DNA from: an uncultured Lachnospiraceae bacterium
GTDB lineage: Bacteria; Bacillota; Clostridia; Lachnospirales; Lachnospiraceae
Assembly: GCA_934292725.1 (NCBI GenBank)
Contig: CAKQXY010000004.1
Location: forward strand, 62,001-126,000
DNA length: 64,000 nucleotides
Direction: 5' to 3'
The position numbers and the translations under genes were made by a program. The stretch's first letter is position 1; every line of letters starts with the position of its first letter. This document shows, piece by piece, positions 32,776-41,204 of this stretch. The notes beneath the pieces are model-generated. The model made no database searches, was not told the DNA's origin, and saw nothing but the letters and a program-made list of their open reading frames with translations.

Positions 32776-33793
32776 GCTGTGCCTCCTCCCTGCGCTTTTT
32801 TTCATTTAACCAGCAGGCACTTCTATGTGTGTCACTAAAAGTTGTCTCATCTGGCATTTTTGTCTTGCAAATCTTCATGGCCTCATTGCAGCGATCCACA
32901 AACGGACATCCTGCCGGCGGCTTTAATAAATCCGGCGGTGAACCTGGAATTGGCGTAAGCTCCTTATCGTCATCCTCTGGATTATTGATACAATTTAACA
33001 ATCCCTTAGTGTACGGATGATTCGGCTCGTAAAAAATCTCACGATCAGTTCCTGTCTCTGCCAGTCGTCCGCCATACATTATATTTATGCGGTCGCAAAG
33101 GCTGGCAACGACACCAAGATCATGCGTGATCATGATCACAGCTGCTCCTGTCTGACGGCTCATTTCCTGAATCAGTTCAAGCACCTGTGCCTGAATAGTA
33201 ACATCAAGCGCAGTCGTTGGCTCATCGGCAATAATAAGCTTTGGCTTATTTGCCAGTGCAATTGCAATCACGATACGCTGTCTCATACCGCCTGAAAATT
33301 CAAACGGATACTGATTGATACGCTTTTCAGGTGCAGGAATACCTACCTGACGCATCAGCTCAATTGCACGTTCATTTGCTTCTTTCTTTGTCATTTTAGG
33401 ATTGTGATTCAAAAGAGTCTCACGAATCTGCTTTCCAATAGTTAACACTGGATTTAAAAATGTCATAGGATCCTGAAAAATCATTGCCATTGTATTTCCG
33501 CGAATCTCACGCATTTTTTTCTCATAGGAACGATTATCAGGAAAATCCTTTCTTGCAATTGACTCACCATCAAACACAATTTCGCCCTCATTTATAGAGC
33601 CATTTTGTGCCAGAAGACCCATAACTGAATACATCGTAACTGATTTTCCTGATCCTGACTCACCGACAATGCCTAGAATCTCGCCTTCTTTTACAGAAAA
33701 GCTTACATCACGAACAGCCTGCACTGTTCCCTGATCAGTAGTAAAATCTACCCTAAGATGCTTTACATCTAATATTGTTTTCTTTTCTTCCAT
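32759..33793 (-). CDS. oppD: Oligopeptide ABC transporter ATP-binding protein OppD
   Basis: This 344-residue ATPase has Walker A GIVGESGSGKSVTMYS, signature FSGGMRQRIVIAIAL, Walker B LIIADEPTTALD, and the C-terminal motif AGCPFVDRCNEAMKIC. It follows oppC by 9 bases. With OppF it would power import through OppBC. Confidence 0.93.
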   Translation of the reverse strand: MEEKKTILDVKHLRVDFTTDQGTVQAVRDVSFSVKEGEILGIVGESGSGKSVTMYSVMGLLAQNGSINEGEIVFDGESIARKDFPDNRSYEKKMREIRGNTMAMIFQDPMTFLNPVLTIGKQIRETLLNHNPKMTKKEANERAIELMRQVGIPAPEKRINQYPFEFSGGMRQRIVIAIALANKPKLIIADEPTTALDVTIQAQVLELIQEMSRQTGAAVIMITHDLGVVASLCDRINIMYGGRLAETGTDREIFYEPNHPYTKGLLNCINNPEDDDKELTPIPGSPPDLLKPPAGCPFVDRCNEAMKICKTKMPDETTFSDTHRSACWLNEKKRREEAQHGSTK

Positions 33794-33802
33794 GATTCCC
33801 CC

Positions 33803-34732
33803 TTACTTCTTCTTGGGATCAAGCGCTTCGCTTAAACCATCGCCGATAAAATTCAGACTAAGCATTGTCAGACAGATCGCAAGAACTGGCCAAATGATCT
33901 GAATAGGTTGACTCTGAATCAAGGAACGCGCATCATTTGCCATTGTTCCCCAGCTTGCCTGCGGGATACTGATTCCAATACCGACAAATGCAAGGAATGC
34001 TTCTGTGAAAATAGCATTTGGCACCATAAGTGTCGTATTGACAATAATCGGTCCCATACAATTTACAATCAGATGCTTAAACATAATACGCTTTTTGCTT
34101 GCACCGATTACATAAGCAGCCAATGCGTACTCCTGCTCTTTTAATGTCAAAATCTGTCCTCTTACAAGACGCGCCATACCAACCCAACTGCTTATTCCAA
34201 TAGCAAGCAGCATGGAGAAGATATTAGAACCAAAAATCAGCATAATTAAAATAACATATAAAAGTGTCGGGACAGAATAAATAATATCAACAAGACGCAT
34301 CAATATCATATCGACCTTGCCGCCAAAATAACCACAAATGGCACCATAGGCAACGCCAATCACAAGATTTAATAATGCCGCTGCAAAACCAACTGACAGT
34401 GAAATTCTTGCGCCGTACATTATACGTACAAAAATATCACGGCCAAATTTATCAGTTCCAAACCAGTGTGCCGCATTTGGAAGTGCATTTCTGCAAGTCA
34501 AATCCTGACCATCATATGTATATGGTGAAAGCATTGGTGCAAAAACAGCAAACAAAATGACTACTGCCATAAAAACAAGACTGACTAACGCCAGTTTATT
34601 TTTCTTGAATCGGCCCCAGGCATCCTGAAAATAAGTTTTGCTCTCCACAGCCACAAATTCGGAGTCTTTTTCACTGTCGTCAAGACGCTCAAACTCAGAA
34701 TCTTCAATATCCTGACAGAATATTTTTTCCAT
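33803..34732 (-). CDS. oppC: Oligopeptide ABC transporter permease OppC
   Basis: The 309-residue permease has an N-terminal cytoplasmic part, then six membrane segments. HWFGTDKFGRDIFVRIMYGA is the typical OppC signature before segment 2. The coupling (EAA-like) loop is AAYVIGASKKRIMFKHLI. It follows oppB by 28 bases. Confidence 0.93.
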   Translation of the reverse strand: MEKIFCQDIEDSEFERLDDSEKDSEFVAVESKTYFQDAWGRFKKNKLALVSLVFMAVVILFAVFAPMLSPYTYDGQDLTCRNALPNAAHWFGTDKFGRDIFVRIMYGARISLSVGFAAALLNLVIGVAYGAICGYFGGKVDMILMRLVDIIYSVPTLLYVILIMLIFGSNIFSMLLAIGISSWVGMARLVRGQILTLKEQEYALAAYVIGASKKRIMFKHLIVNCMGPIIVNTTLMVPNAIFTEAFLAFVGIGISIPQASWGTMANDARSLIQSQPIQIIWPVLAICLTMLSLNFIGDGLSEALDPKKK

Positions 34733-34760
34733 AAGTAAATCAATTCTCCCTTCTGTAAAC

Positions 34761-35681
34761 TTACTTCAAGCGGATTCTCGGGTCCATAAGCGCTGTAATC
34801 AAATCGGTAACAATATTACAGATAATGATAAATGCGCCATAGAAAATTGTCAATGCCATAATCATTGTGTAATCACGGTTGCTTACGCTTGTTACAAATT
34901 CCGCACCGATTCCAGGAACAGAAAACAATGTTTCTACAACAAATGAACCAGTTAACAGTGTTGCAAGAAGTGGACCGGCATATGTGACAACTGGAACAAG
35001 CGCATTTTTAAGTGCATGACGAATGATAACCATAACCTGTCCTGTTCCCTTACTTTTTGCAAGTACCATATAATCCTGTTTCATAACCTCTGTCAAACTT
35101 GTTTTTGTCAGACGTGAAATCATCGCAATCGGAGAAAGCGCCAGTGCCGTTGCCGGCATAATATAATGACGCCATGTACCCAAACCTACGATTGGAAGAC
35201 AGTGAAGCACTACTCCAAAAAGAATCATCATAAGCAGCGCCAGCAAAAAGCTCGGCACACTGACACCAATTGTTGCAATAAAAGCAACCGTGTTATTTAC
35301 CCACTGATGCTTTGAAAAAGCGGAAATTGTTCCTAATAAAATTCCAACAGCAAGTGCAATGCAAAAGGCAGCCAGACCAAGACTTGCTGTGTATGGAATA
35401 CCTGCCATAATAATATCAGATACAGCCTTTCCTTTTCTGTTTAATGATGTTCCAAAATCGCCCTTTACTGCATTTTGCAGATAGCGTACATACTGCTCTG
35501 CAACAGGCTTATCAAGACCATACTGCTCAACTAACTTTTCCTTTACATTTGCCGGAAGCTTGCTCGTTTCTCCGGCAAATGGAGAACCTGGAATGGCATG
35601 CATCAGAAAAAATGTGATTGTCGCAAGGGCAAATAGTGTGATTAAACCGATTACCAGTCGTTTTCCAAAATATTTTGCCAT
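34761..35681 (-). CDS. oppB: Oligopeptide ABC transporter permease OppB
   Basis: The 306-residue permease begins MAKYFGKRLVIGLITLFALA with the first membrane segment, then the family segment PGSPFAGE and QYGLDKPVAEQYVRYLQ. The coupling loop is MVLAKSKGTGQVMVIIRHAL. Its start codon shares one base with the stop of the S9 peptidase gene (35681), so the two are coupled. Confidence 0.93.
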   Translation of the reverse strand: MAKYFGKRLVIGLITLFALATITFFLMHAIPGSPFAGETSKLPANVKEKLVEQYGLDKPVAEQYVRYLQNAVKGDFGTSLNRKGKAVSDIIMAGIPYTASLGLAAFCIALAVGILLGTISAFSKHQWVNNTVAFIATIGVSVPSFLLALLMMILFGVVLHCLPIVGLGTWRHYIMPATALALSPIAMISRLTKTSLTEVMKQDYMVLAKSKGTGQVMVIIRHALKNALVPVVTYAGPLLATLLTGSFVVETLFSVPGIGAEFVTSVSNRDYTMIMALTIFYGAFIIICNIVTDLITALMDPRIRLK

Positions 35682-37669
35682 CAGTTTTTCCTTTCTTTTG
35701 TCAGATATTTTTCAAACCAATCTGTCATTTCTTTTAAACGGCGCATTCTGTGAAGCGGTTTTCCATTTCTGGAAAGTCCATGATTCTCGCCTTCAAACAG
35801 ACACATTCTCGCCGGCACACCATAAAATTTAACAGCTGTAAACATCTGAATACCCTGATCCAGCGTACAGTTGTAATCATTCATTGAATGAATAAACAAA
35901 ATCGGTGTCTTTGCATTGCAGGCATATTTAAGCGGAGAACAATCCCACATTTTTTCCATACCATTCCACGGTGTTGCCAAAATCTCATTCTGATCAAATG
36001 TCACACCAATCTCACTGCATCCAAAATCAGATACCCAGTTTGATACAGAGCGCTGGGACGCAATCGCCGCAAAACGATCTGTGTGACCTTCAATCCAGTT
36101 ACACATAAAGCCACCGTAGGAGCCTCCTGCTGCGCCAATTTTTGCAATATCTATCTGCGGATATGCAGCCAATACATGATCTGTAAATTCCATCAGATCC
36201 TCATAATCAATTGTTCCATATTTGCCTCTTAAATCAGCAAATGCTTCACCATATCCCTCTGATCCTCTCGGATTACAGAAAAATACAAACCAACCCTTTG
36301 ATGCCCACACCTGCATCTCATGGAAAAATACTTCTCCATATGTACATCTTGGACCACCGTGAATCTCTAACACTCCCGGATAACTCTTTGACGGATCGTA
36401 ATCCTTTGGCTCAAGTACCCAACCATCAATTGTCACACCATCTTTGTTTACAAATGGCATATGCTTTGCCTTTGAAATGAAGTGAGTCTCTCTATATGCG
36501 TCATTAAATGATGTTTTCTTTGTAACAGTACCATCTTTATACTCGTAAATCTCACAGAAGCCATTTGCCTGCATAGCAGCAAATGAAAGCTTTCCTTTTC
36601 CTGATGCTATCTCACAGACAAGACCATCCCATGCAAATGCTTCATTTTCTTTATATGAACCACCTGCCTCTCTCTTATAAGAAACAATGCCATCCTTATA
36701 TCCATGCTGTGCAATTGCATAGATTGTACCATCCTTTGCCACAACAAGACTCTCACCATGACTGTACTGACAGTCTGTCATAATATCTACACCAAGCAGA
36801 CAGTCCACCTGTACCTTCTTTACAGGCTTTTTAAGCATTTCATCATACTCATAAACATCATGATACTGACCTTCTCCATATGGCTTTCCATCAGTTGCCG
36901 TAATCACAATCTTTCCATCTGCAAAAACAGCTCTTGATATCATCAGATTTTTCTGCTCCACAAGTGTTGTAAGCTTCTTTTCTTTTATGTCATAAAGAAG
37001 CACTGAGTCTGTCTGATCAATCAAATTTTCCCACTCTTTGCCAAGGATCAAAAGTGATTCATCTGATACGCATACAGAAGCTGTGTCAAAATTTTTTGCT
37101 GTAAGCTTTTTTAATGTACCTGTTTTTTCTTCATACAGATAAAGGCAGGTACGCACACCAGAGATAAAGCCGCGTCCATTGCCCCATGCAGGAACCTCAT
37201 CAATTACATGATAATCTTTTTCTTCTTTTCTTAGCTTTTCATCAGCGTCTAATGGAAGTGAATTTCTATTTTCCTCGATTCCCATACAGTACAAACCATC
37301 TGAAAGCTTCTTAAAAAAGGATACCGGCCTTGAAACAGAAAACGCCTGCTTTGCCTCTCCGCCATGAATATTGATGCGGTAAAACGTCGTTTTCTCTTCC
37401 AAATCATCCTTTTTTTCGCTGCGCTCTGATACAAATAAAATTGTCTGATCATCTTCCCAGATAAAATCACCATCTTTGCCAGATGATGTCAGCTGGACTG
37501 CTTCCTTATTTTCTTCCATGATCCAAAGATTTTTACTATACTTATTATTTTCTTTATCCGGCTGTACAATCGTAAATGCCAGTGTCTTCTCATCAGGGCT
37601 ATACTTTAAACTGGATGGACTTTTTATTTCATTAAAATCTTCTATTAAAATAGGTTTTAATTGATTCAT
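35681..37669 (-). CDS. S9-family prolyl oligopeptidase-like serine peptidase
   Basis: This 662-residue peptidase has an N-terminal beta-propeller and a C-terminal alpha/beta hydrolase domain. The triad is visible: Ser in GAAGGSYGGFMCNW (about residue 517), Asp in FIHSMNDYNC (about 598) and His in FEGENHGLSRNG (about 630). GVLEIHGGPRCTYGEVFF forms the oxyanion region. It resembles acylaminoacyl/dipeptidyl peptidases and lacks a signal peptide, so it acts in the cytoplasm. It lies between the binding protein gene and oppB, suggesting that imported peptides are cleaved by this enzyme. Confidence 0.92.
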   Translation of the reverse strand: MNQLKPILIEDFNEIKSPSSLKYSPDEKTLAFTIVQPDKENNKYSKNLWIMEENKEAVQLTSSGKDGDFIWEDDQTILFVSERSEKKDDLEEKTTFYRINIHGGEAKQAFSVSRPVSFFKKLSDGLYCMGIEENRNSLPLDADEKLRKEEKDYHVIDEVPAWGNGRGFISGVRTCLYLYEEKTGTLKKLTAKNFDTASVCVSDESLLILGKEWENLIDQTDSVLLYDIKEKKLTTLVEQKNLMISRAVFADGKIVITATDGKPYGEGQYHDVYEYDEMLKKPVKKVQVDCLLGVDIMTDCQYSHGESLVVAKDGTIYAIAQHGYKDGIVSYKREAGGSYKENEAFAWDGLVCEIASGKGKLSFAAMQANGFCEIYEYKDGTVTKKTSFNDAYRETHFISKAKHMPFVNKDGVTIDGWVLEPKDYDPSKSYPGVLEIHGGPRCTYGEVFFHEMQVWASKGWFVFFCNPRGSEGYGEAFADLRGKYGTIDYEDLMEFTDHVLAAYPQIDIAKIGAAGGSYGGFMCNWIEGHTDRFAAIASQRSVSNWVSDFGCSEIGVTFDQNEILATPWNGMEKMWDCSPLKYACNAKTPILFIHSMNDYNCTLDQGIQMFTAVKFYGVPARMCLFEGENHGLSRNGKPLHRMRRLKEMTDWFEKYLTKERKN

Positions 37670-37706
37670 TTTTTTCCTTCTTTTCTCTTAATCTTTTTCA
37701 TATGCA

Positions 37707-37739
37707 AAGGGGGATGGCGCCCTTGCGTTCATCCCCCTT
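37707..37739 (-). terminator. Intercistronic stem-loop after the binding protein gene
   Basis: AAGGGGGATG and CATCCCCCTT form a perfect 10-bp stem with a 13-base loop 30 bases after the binding protein stop codon. Such stems reduce read-through or protect the 3' end, so the binding protein is made in excess over the downstream genes. The U-run is weak. Confidence 0.65.
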
Positions 37740-37768
37740 CACTGGAGTTTTCACGTTTCTAAGCTACA

Positions 37769-39412
37769 TTATTCTGTAACTGTTGTATACGCAAAATATG
37801 GATAAATTCCATTCATGGTCTGACCCTCTACATAGGTCTGAACCAATGCCGGATCATTAAAGTTGAACAGTGGAATGACATATACATTCTCCTCAACAAG
37901 ATAATCCTCTGCCTCATGAAGTGCCTTAATATATTCAGAACGATCTGAAATCTGACGCGCATCTTCGATCATCTGATCAAACTTCTCATCATTAACTGCC
38001 GGAACTACCTGCATACCAGTTGTCCACATCTCCAAAAACTGAATCGGGCTGTCCTCTGCGGAGTATCCATAACGGCAGATCTCAAAATCACCCTGATCAA
38101 GCTGATCATAATAAACACCAGACTCAACACACTCAAAATCAACTTCTACGCCAACAGCCTCCCACATCTGCTGCAGCATAGTTGCCACATCACCGTGGAT
38201 TCCATTGTTTGAATACTTATAAGTAATATGAAGCGGATTGCTCTCATCATAGCCAGCTCCTGCAAGAAGCTCCTTTGCCTGTTCTGGATCATATGTCAAT
38301 GTGTAGCCGTCTGCATCACCCTCTGCACGGAAGGTATCAGTGTCACCTGCAACGCCCTCCGGAACGAATCCATTTAATACTGGATAGAAGCTGTCACCGC
38401 CAAGAACATCTACCAAAGATTCCTTGTCAATAGCAAGCGCAAGTGCACGGCGCACGTCTACATTCTTTGCCCATTCTGGACCAGTCTCAGCAGAGTTGAT
38501 TGCCAGATAGTAGTTGGAAGACTTTGGTACCATCCACAGTTCATCTGTTCCCTCATAATTTAATGCAGTGTCAGTAGAAATTCCAAGAGCTACATCAATC
38601 TCACCAGTCTGATAAGCAAGTGCCTGTGCATCCTTATCTGCCATGCAAAGGAAGGTAATCTCATCCATTGTCACATCAGCTGCATTTAAATAATTTTCAT
38701 TCTTGTCAACAACAGCCTTCTCAGTCTCGTTGCACTCTGACAGTGTATACGGTCCTGTTGTTGGATAGCCTCCCTCAAAGGCCCACAAAGAATCATGCTG
38801 TACGGCAAAATCCTCACGAACTGGCAGCCATACGTTTGCACTCATCAGACCAGTCAGATATGCACATGGTGTCTTTAACTTTAACACAAGTGTCTGATCA
38901 TCTGTTGCCTCAATTCCAACCAAGCTGTGATCTGCTGTTGTACAATCGAAAGACTCACCCTCTTCCTGAGCTGCGGTGCTGTACTCCTCTGCACCCTCAA
39001 TGAAGTTTACGAAATCATTGATTGCCCAGGCATTGTCTGCACCATAAGAAAGAGCTCGCAGATAAGAGTATACGAAATCATTTGCCGTAACCGGCTGTCC
39101 ATCACTCCACTTTGCATCTGGTGAAATGTGGAAGGTGTAGGTCAGACCATCATCTGAAACCTCATAGCTTTCGCACAGTTCATTCTGAACATTTCCATCT
39201 GCATCCTTGCGGAACATTCCAGCATACAGATGATCCAGTACATAGTTGTTTGCAGTCTCAGTATTTAATGCTGGGTCAAATGTGGTAAACTGAGCACCCA
39301 CTGCAACATTCAGTGTGCTTTCAGCGGTTTCATCTGCTGCTGTCGGTACTGCTGGCAAAATGGATGTTACTGCCAGAGCTGCTGCCATTAACTTTGCATA
39401 TGTTTTCTTCAT
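37769..39412 (-). CDS. oppA: Oligopeptide-binding protein OppA (family 5 solute-binding protein)
   Basis: The protein of about 547 residues has a signal peptide MKKTYAKLMAAALAVTSILP, then PTAADE. The family 5 body shows DPALNTETANNYVLDHLYAG, YTFHISPDAKWSDGQPVTANDFVYS and TGPYTLSE. Unusually for a Gram-positive binding protein, no lipobox cysteine follows the hydrophobic core, so it may be freely secreted or held by the uncleaved signal. ATG 39412 has an AGAGGTAGG site, which decides the start over the longer frame. It is the first gene of the peptide operon. Confidence 0.9.
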   Translation of the reverse strand: MKKTYAKLMAAALAVTSILPAVPTAADETAESTLNVAVGAQFTTFDPALNTETANNYVLDHLYAGMFRKDADGNVQNELCESYEVSDDGLTYTFHISPDAKWSDGQPVTANDFVYSYLRALSYGADNAWAINDFVNFIEGAEEYSTAAQEEGESFDCTTADHSLVGIEATDDQTLVLKLKTPCAYLTGLMSANVWLPVREDFAVQHDSLWAFEGGYPTTGPYTLSECNETEKAVVDKNENYLNAADVTMDEITFLCMADKDAQALAYQTGEIDVALGISTDTALNYEGTDELWMVPKSSNYYLAINSAETGPEWAKNVDVRRALALAIDKESLVDVLGGDSFYPVLNGFVPEGVAGDTDTFRAEGDADGYTLTYDPEQAKELLAGAGYDESNPLHITYKYSNNGIHGDVATMLQQMWEAVGVEVDFECVESGVYYDQLDQGDFEICRYGYSAEDSPIQFLEMWTTGMQVVPAVNDEKFDQMIEDARQISDRSEYIKALHEAEDYLVEENVYVIPLFNFNDPALVQTYVEGQTMNGIYPYFAYTTVTE

Positions 39413-39486
39413 AATCCTACCTCTTTCTGCGTTCCTGCTCTCGTGCATCTTCTGTCTGCAGATTTTCATATATAGAACTCTTTGCG

Positions 39487-39568
39487 TATATACACAGACC
39501 ATGTATATATACGTGTTTTATACAAGAACGACTGTAGCTATTCTAGTTCTCAAACACACTCTTGTCAA
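39487..39568 (-). promoter_or_regulatory. opp operon promoter with nearby inverted repeat
   Basis: On the minus strand TTGACA (39563-39568) and TAGAAT (39540-39545) are 17 bases apart. Downstream, TATATAC (39487-39493) and GTATATA (39503-39509) form an inverted repeat with a 9-base centre, a possible operator in the leader. Confidence 0.6.
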
Positions 39569-39630
39569 GTTAAATCTTAATAATTCTTAAATTTTTTTGT
39601 CATTTTTTGAAAAAACCTTTTTTATTTTTA

Positions 39631-39659
39631 TTGCCCGACCGAAAATTTCATGATATAAT
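39631..39659 (+). promoter_or_regulatory. Promoter of the MFS transporter gene
   Basis: TTGCCC (39631-39636) and TATAAT (39654-39659) are 17 bases apart. The leader then forms AACGCA/TGCGTT and GCCGT/ACGGC hairpins, the second ending next to the ribosome binding site. Confidence 0.55.
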
Positions 39660-39747
39660 TGCTCTCAGCGCTATGAATGAACGCATTTTTTGCGTTTCAG
39701 TCCGTGCCTTAAAGAATTTGCCGTTTTACGGCGGAATGGAGTTTTTC

Positions 39748-40959
39748 ATGAAAGATAAAAAGAAAATTGGACTGATTCTAATGTATCTGTCCTTCGGCAT
39801 TGTCATGGCTGGTCTCGGTGCAAATGATGCCCTGCGTGGTGTATTCTCACCTATTTTTAAGGATCACTTTACGCTTTCATCCGTGCAGATTTCAATGATT
39901 ATTGTCATGAGCTATGCCGGAAATCTAATTTTCCTTTGGGCTGGTACACGTCTTGCTGACCGCTTCGAAAAGAAAAAGGTTATGATGGGCATTTTACTTA
40001 TCTGGATGATTGCACTGCTTGTCTATGTGACAACAGATAACTACTATGTATTGCTTATCACCATGCTCTTTACTATGGGTGCATCCACCTTAATGAACAC
40101 AATGATTAATCTTTTTGTTCCTATGTACTTCGCTGCTCCTGGTCTTATTGTAAATACACTGTTCTTTGTTCAGGGTATTGGAACAACAGGCAGCCAAATG
40201 ATTTTAGGACAGGTTGCGACCGGCTTTTCCTGGTGGCAAAAGACGAACCTTTTACTGTTTAGTCTTGGCCTGATCGGTCTTATTCTCTTTTTGTTTGCTG
40301 GCAAAAAGGCTGTTGTTTTAAAGCCAGAAACGACTGATACAAAAAATGATTTTGATGCTGCTTCCGGATCAAAACCAAAGGTTCAGATGAACAGTCCTAT
40401 TCTTTGGCTTCTTGTTCTTGTATTTGGCTTCTATTTTATTGGTGAGCACGGTGTATTGAACTGGCTTCTTCTTTATTGTAAGGATCAGTTTGGCATGGAT
40501 TCTAATCAGGCATCCATCTATTTATCTATGTTCTCTGGTACCATGATGATCGGCCGTCTTGTTATGGCTCCTCTCGTCCAGAAATGGGGACCTTCACGAA
40601 GCATTCAGATCTTTGGTGGAATCGGTACTGTTTTGTATGCAGTTGGTATTTTCTGCGGAAAGCCTACACTTATGTTAGTTGGTATTTCCGGCCTGTTTGT
40701 ATCTATCCTATATCCAACTCTTCTTTTGTTTGTGCAGCAGTATTATCCATCCTCCATTGCCTCTACCGCAACAGGAACCATTATCAGTATTGCAACAATA
40801 TTTGATATTGCTTTTAATCTGCTGTTTGGAAAGATCATTGATCAGATGGGCTATCATCTTGGATTTATGATTCTTCCTGTATCAATGATCATCTTCTATC
40901 TGATCGTAAACTTCTTAATTAAAAAATATAAGCCGCTTCGAAAACTTGGCAAGAACTAA
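39748..40959 (+). CDS. MFS transporter
   Basis: This protein of 403 residues has twelve membrane segments in two halves, with a short polar linker near residues 205-235. GTRLADRFEKKKVMMG after the second segment is the MFS motif A (D-R-F-E-K-K form). The frame is open upstream to 39607, but ATG 39748 has TGGAG six bases before it and starts just ahead of the first membrane segment (IGLILMYLSFGIVMAGLGAND). The fold resembles sugar or small-organic-acid porters; the substrate is unknown. It has its own promoter and terminator and no partner genes. Confidence 0.88.
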   Translation: MKDKKKIGLILMYLSFGIVMAGLGANDALRGVFSPIFKDHFTLSSVQISMIIVMSYAGNLIFLWAGTRLADRFEKKKVMMGILLIWMIALLVYVTTDNYYVLLITMLFTMGASTLMNTMINLFVPMYFAAPGLIVNTLFFVQGIGTTGSQMILGQVATGFSWWQKTNLLLFSLGLIGLILFLFAGKKAVVLKPETTDTKNDFDAASGSKPKVQMNSPILWLLVLVFGFYFIGEHGVLNWLLLYCKDQFGMDSNQASIYLSMFSGTMMIGRLVMAPLVQKWGPSRSIQIFGGIGTVLYAVGIFCGKPTLMLVGISGLFVSILYPTLLLFVQQYYPSSIASTATGTIISIATIFDIAFNLLFGKIIDQMGYHLGFMILPVSMIIFYLIVNFLIKKYKPLRKLGKN

Positions 40960-40966
40960 AAAAATA

Positions 40967-41001
40967 AGCTGTGAAAAATGATTTTTCATTTTTTCACAGC
41001 T
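40967..41001 (+). terminator. Terminator of the MFS gene
   Basis: AGCTGTGAAAAATGA and TCATTTTTTCACAGCT form a long stem with a tiny loop, followed by CATTTTTATT on plus. Confidence 0.85.
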
Positions 41002-41011
41002 CATTTTTATT

Positions 41012-41199
41012 GGGTCAAAAGGTATTTTGCCCCCAACTGATATCCACGAATTGCTCCGTTGCTATGCAACTTTCGCAATTCTAAAAACATTCGGATTCGC
41101 TGATTTTCCTTGAAAATCGCTGCATCCTCATGTTTTTGCGGGTCCCAAGCTCAAAAACCTAATCGTGCAAGCACGAACGGCTTTTGGAGCTTTTGACCC
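41012..41199. repeat. Hairpin-rich intergenic element (possible dispersed structured repeat)
   Basis: This 188-base element between convergent genes is closed by a perfect stem, GGGTCAAAAG (41012-41021) with CTTTTGACCC (41190-41199). Inside are at least three more hairpins: GAATTGC/GCAATTC (41048-41081) with GTTGC-TAT-GCAAC at its tip; AAAAACAT/ATGTTTTT (41083-41137) with GATTTTC-CTT-GAAAATC inside; and CGTGC-AA-GCACG (41164-41175). It contains no gene and begins just after the MFS terminator. It looks like the structured intergenic repeats seen in gut Lachnospiraceae, but only one copy is in this window. Confidence 0.6.
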
Positions 41200-41204
41200 T
41201 GGTA

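Noticed and set aside
12900..39710. Shared 10-mer AGTCCGTGCC in the gltB leader and the MFS leader
   Set aside because: A single 10-base match with different flanks and structures is likely chance.
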